From assembly GCA_002706335.1 (NCBI GenBank), contig PAKZ01000009.1, positions 1 to 64,000 of the forward strand: a DNA stretch of 64,000 nt, in the 5' to 3' direction. Every line of letters begins with the position of its first letter. The stretch's first letter is position 1. Both the position numbers and the translations under genes were made by a program. A model generated the notes under the pieces. That model did no database searches and was not told the DNA's origin. It saw only the letters and a program-made list of their open reading frames with translations. Shown piece after piece: positions 61,657 through 64,000 of the stretch. The DNA is from Ahrensia sp. GTDB lineage: Bacteria; Pseudomonadota; Alphaproteobacteria; Rhizobiales; Rhizobiaceae.

Positions 61657-63234
61657 TTGAACGATGTCGGGGCTACGTCATCTTCGCCGACCCTCTTGAA
61701 AGTGGAGGGCATTTCAAAGACGTTCGGCGAATTGAAAGCCAATGACAGTGTCAATCTCGATATCGTTCCGGGAGAAATCCACGCTCTGCTCGGCGAGAAC
61801 GGCGCGGGCAAATCTACTCTCGTGAAAATGCTGTTCGGATCGCTGCAGCCCGATGGCGGCACGATCTTCTGGAAGGACCAACCGGTCGTTGTCACCAATC
61901 CGATGCAGGCGCGTGCGCTCGGGATCGGCATGGTTTTCCAGCATTTCTCGCTTTTCGATGCGCTGACCACCGCCGAGAACATCGCGCTTTCACTCGACGA
62001 GAAAATCGCTATTTCGACCATTGCCGAACGCGCCCGGGCGCTCGGCGACGCCTATGGCCTGCCACTCGATCCCAATTCGGTCGTTGGCGACCTTTCCGTC
62101 GGCGAGCGCCAGCGCATCGAAATCGTGCGCTGCCTGTTGCAGAAGCCGGAACTGATTATCCTCGACGAGCCGACGTCGGTGCTGACGCCGCAGGAGGCGG
62201 AGAAGCTGTTCGAGACGCTCTTCCAGCTGAAAAGCGAGGGTAAGTCGATCCTCTACATCTCGCACCGTCTTGAAGAGGTTCAGCGAATTTGCGACCGAGC
62301 GACCGTTCTGCGCCACGGCAAGGTTGTCGCCCATTGCAAGCCGTCGGAAGAGACGCCGTCCTCCTTGGCCAGCATGATGGTTGGGGCCGATGTCGACGCG
62401 GTGGAGCGCGCGTCGAAAGAAGGTCCGGAGGGCGACGCGCTCCTGGAAATTCGTGATCTCAACCGCGCCGCCGCCAGCCCCTTCGCCGTCCCGTTGACCG
62501 CCATTTCGCTGGCGGTCAAGGCAGGAGAGGTGATCGGCATTGCCGGCGTCGCCGGCAACGGCCAGGGCGAATTGTTCGAGGCAATCTCCGGCGAGGTCCT
62601 GCAGAAGGCGGCCGGCGAGGTGCGCCTGCGGGGAAGCGATGTAGGGCGGCTGGGGATCACGCAGCGCCGCCGGTCCGGCGCAGCTTTCGTCCCTGAGGAG
62701 CGGCTCGGTCACGGCGCCGCGCCGACGATGAAGCTCTCGGAAAACCTCCTCCTGTCGCGCTACCGGACTGACGCCAAGGCGTTTCTGGGATCGCTCGGGG
62801 TAATCCGAAACGGCGCGATCACCAAAGCGACGAAGCGAATTGTCGAGGAGATGGATGTGCGCAAGAGCGCCGAAGATCCGGAAGCGGCGGCCTTGTCGGG
62901 CGGCAACCTGCAGAAATTCATTATTGGCCGCGAACTGGACCGCAAGCCGGCGGTGCTGGTCGTCAACCAGCCGACATGGGGTGTCGACGCGGGTGCCGCG
63001 GCGAAAATCCGCCAGGCGTTAATCGAACTGGCGCGGTCGGGATCGGCTGTGCTTGTTATAAGCCAGGATCTCGACGAGCTCTTCGAGGTCTCCGACGCCA
63101 TCGCCGTCATGCATAACGGCAAACTTTCAGTGCCGCTGCCGATCGCCGAAGCGACTTATGAGAAGATCGGCCTGTTGATGGGCGGCGCGGAGCCAGGGCA
63201 TGCGAGCCACGGCGTGGAACTGGGGGCGTCATGA
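61657..63234 (+). CDS. ABC transporter ATP-binding protein, two ATPase domains (nucleoside/sugar type)
   Basis: The protein has tandem ATPase domains as in RbsA/YufO-type importers: first Walker A GENGAGKST with signature LSVGERQR and Walker B LIILDEPTS, then a second domain with the degenerate Walker A AGVAGNGQGE and LSGGNLQKFIIGRE. This fits energising a CUT2-like or BMP-dependent purine nucleoside importer. TTG at 61657, ten bases after AAAGGG, gives 525 residues; the ORF track uses ATG 61609, which lacks a ribosome binding site and adds 16 residues. It overlaps the permease gene by ATGA. Confidence 0.92.
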   Translation: MNDVGATSSSPTLLKVEGISKTFGELKANDSVNLDIVPGEIHALLGENGAGKSTLVKMLFGSLQPDGGTIFWKDQPVVVTNPMQARALGIGMVFQHFSLFDALTTAENIALSLDEKIAISTIAERARALGDAYGLPLDPNSVVGDLSVGERQRIEIVRCLLQKPELIILDEPTSVLTPQEAEKLFETLFQLKSEGKSILYISHRLEEVQRICDRATVLRHGKVVAHCKPSEETPSSLASMMVGADVDAVERASKEGPEGDALLEIRDLNRAAASPFAVPLTAISLAVKAGEVIGIAGVAGNGQGELFEAISGEVLQKAAGEVRLRGSDVGRLGITQRRRSGAAFVPEERLGHGAAPTMKLSENLLLSRYRTDAKAFLGSLGVIRNGAITKATKRIVEEMDVRKSAEDPEAAALSGGNLQKFIIGRELDRKPAVLVVNQPTWGVDAGAAAKIRQALIELARSGSAVLVISQDLDELFEVSDAIAVMHNGKLSVPLPIAEATYEKIGLLMGGAEPGHASHGVELGAS

Positions 63235-64000
63235 TCCGGGTCGAACTGATAAGGCGTCCGCAGCAATCGGCGCTATTTTCCGCGCTATCGCCCTTCATCG
63301 CCTTCGCGCTGACGCTGATCGCCGGTGCGATCCTGTTCTGGTTGATCGGCAAGCCGCCGCTGCCGGCGCTTTATTCCTACTTCATCGAACCGCTGACCGA
63401 GATTTGGTCGGTCCATGAACTGATCATCAAGGCGACGCCGCTGATCCTGATCGCGGTCGGCCTGTCGGTCTGCTACATTTCCAACAACTGGAACATCGGC
63501 GCGGAAGGCCAGTTCATTTTCGGCGGCATCGTCGGATCCCTGCTACCGATTCTTGTGCCGGGCTTCGGCGGCCCGCTGCTGCTGCCGCTGATGATGATCA
63601 TGGGAATGATCGGCGGTGCCGCCTACGCAGCAATCCCCGCTTTCCTGAAGACGCGGTTCAACACAAACGAGATCCTGACGAGCCTAATGCTCGTCTATGT
63701 CGCGCAACTGTTCCTCGATTGGCTGGCGCGCGGCGTGTTCCGCGACCCGAACGGCTCCGGCTTCCCCGGCTCCATTCGCTTTCCTGCCGTAGCTCGGCTG
63801 CCGGAGATCGCGCCGTCGCAGGGCGGTGCGCATCTGGGTATCGTCTTCGCTATTGTCGCAGCGCTTGTCGTCTGGTTCATGCTGCGTTCGACCTTGAAGG
63901 GTTTCGAGGTTAGGCTCATCGGCACCAGCCCGAGGGCAGGGCGGTTCGCCGGCTTCAGCGCTTCAAAGATGGCCTTCTTCGCCTTTTTAACCTCCGGCGC
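63231..64000 (+). CDS. ABC transporter permease (BPD_transp_2 type), partial at right edge
   Basis: The ATG at 63231 overlaps the ATPase stop and the frame stays open to the window end, giving 256 codons of a permease (MIRVELIRRPQQSALFSALS...). Membrane segments are frequent, with the family stretch SNNWNIGAEGQFIFGGIVGS and KTRFNTNEILTSLMLVYVAQ, typical of the first permease of nucleoside/BMP-type importers (YufP-like). The second permease and binding protein would be expected beyond the edge. Confidence 0.93.
   Translation, partial: MIRVELIRRPQQSALFSALSPFIAFALTLIAGAILFWLIGKPPLPALYSYFIEPLTEIWSVHELIIKATPLILIAVGLSVCYISNNWNIGAEGQFIFGGIVGSLLPILVPGFGGPLLLPLMMIMGMIGGAAYAAIPAFLKTRFNTNEILTSLMLVYVAQLFLDWLARGVFRDPNGSGFPGSIRFPAVARLPEIAPSQGGAHLGIVFAIVAALVVWFMLRSTLKGFEVRLIGTSPRAGRFAGFSASKMAFFAFLTSG

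Overview
The window is GC-rich, densely coded DNA from an alphaproteobacterial chromosome, most likely Hyphomicrobiales (Rhizobiales; Rhizobiaceae or Phyllobacteriaceae-like). This rests on gene order and family types: uvrA-ssb-gyrA-coaD-queA-tgt, kdsA-eno-ftsB-pdhABC-lpdA-lipA, an ispDF fusion, dusB(nifR3)-ntrBC-ntrYX-trkA-trkH-hfq-hflX, recG/sdhE/mfd, and a GTTC-N7-GTTC type LexA box. I could not run a database search, so the genus is left open.

Layout. 1-7.1 kb: DNA repair and topology (uvrA cut by the left edge, ssb, marC-like gene, gyrA). 7.2-14.8 kb: LysE-type exporter, coaD, two cyclophilins, queA-tgt (queuosine), kdsA (Kdo), and several small secreted or membrane proteins. 14.9-25.4 kb: central metabolism (eno, ftsB, the whole pyruvate dehydrogenase cluster, lipA, a COQ10-like protein). 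25.5-27.2 kb: cinA-like gene and ispDF on the minus strand. 27.4-38.6 kb: nitrogen and potassium regulation (dusB-ntrB-ntrC, ntrY-ntrX, trkA, trkH-like, dat). 38.7-40.3 kb: hfq-hflX. 40.4-46 kb: a more variable stretch with an unrecognised conserved protein, a methyltransferase/HxlR divergent pair, a PhnA-like protein, mazG, small hypotheticals, an orphan LuxR-type regulator and tRNA-Lys(TTT). 46.2-55.4 kb: ccdA, a DMT exporter, glmU, recG, sdhE, mfd. 55.4-64 kb: ialB-like protein, orphan peptide-type binding protein, DsbA-family protein, hspQ, AEC transporter, UbiH-type hydroxylase and the start of a nucleoside/sugar-type ABC importer cut by the right edge.

Most genes sit in tight operons with ATGA or TGATG overlaps. 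The strongest anomaly is an in-frame TAG that splits an otherwise full-length ntrY, leaving an N-terminal membrane fragment and a C-terminal kinase fragment in the same frame. Other points of interest are a LexA box on the ssb promoter, a tRNA-guanine transglycosylase lacking three of four zinc ligands, a hairpin that includes the ribosome binding site after gyrA, a possible AUA start codon, two small proteins missed by the ORF track, and convergent gene pairs whose stop codons sit inside palindromes. I found no CRISPR array, transposase, integrase, phage gene or clear defence system, and no obviously new multi-gene system.
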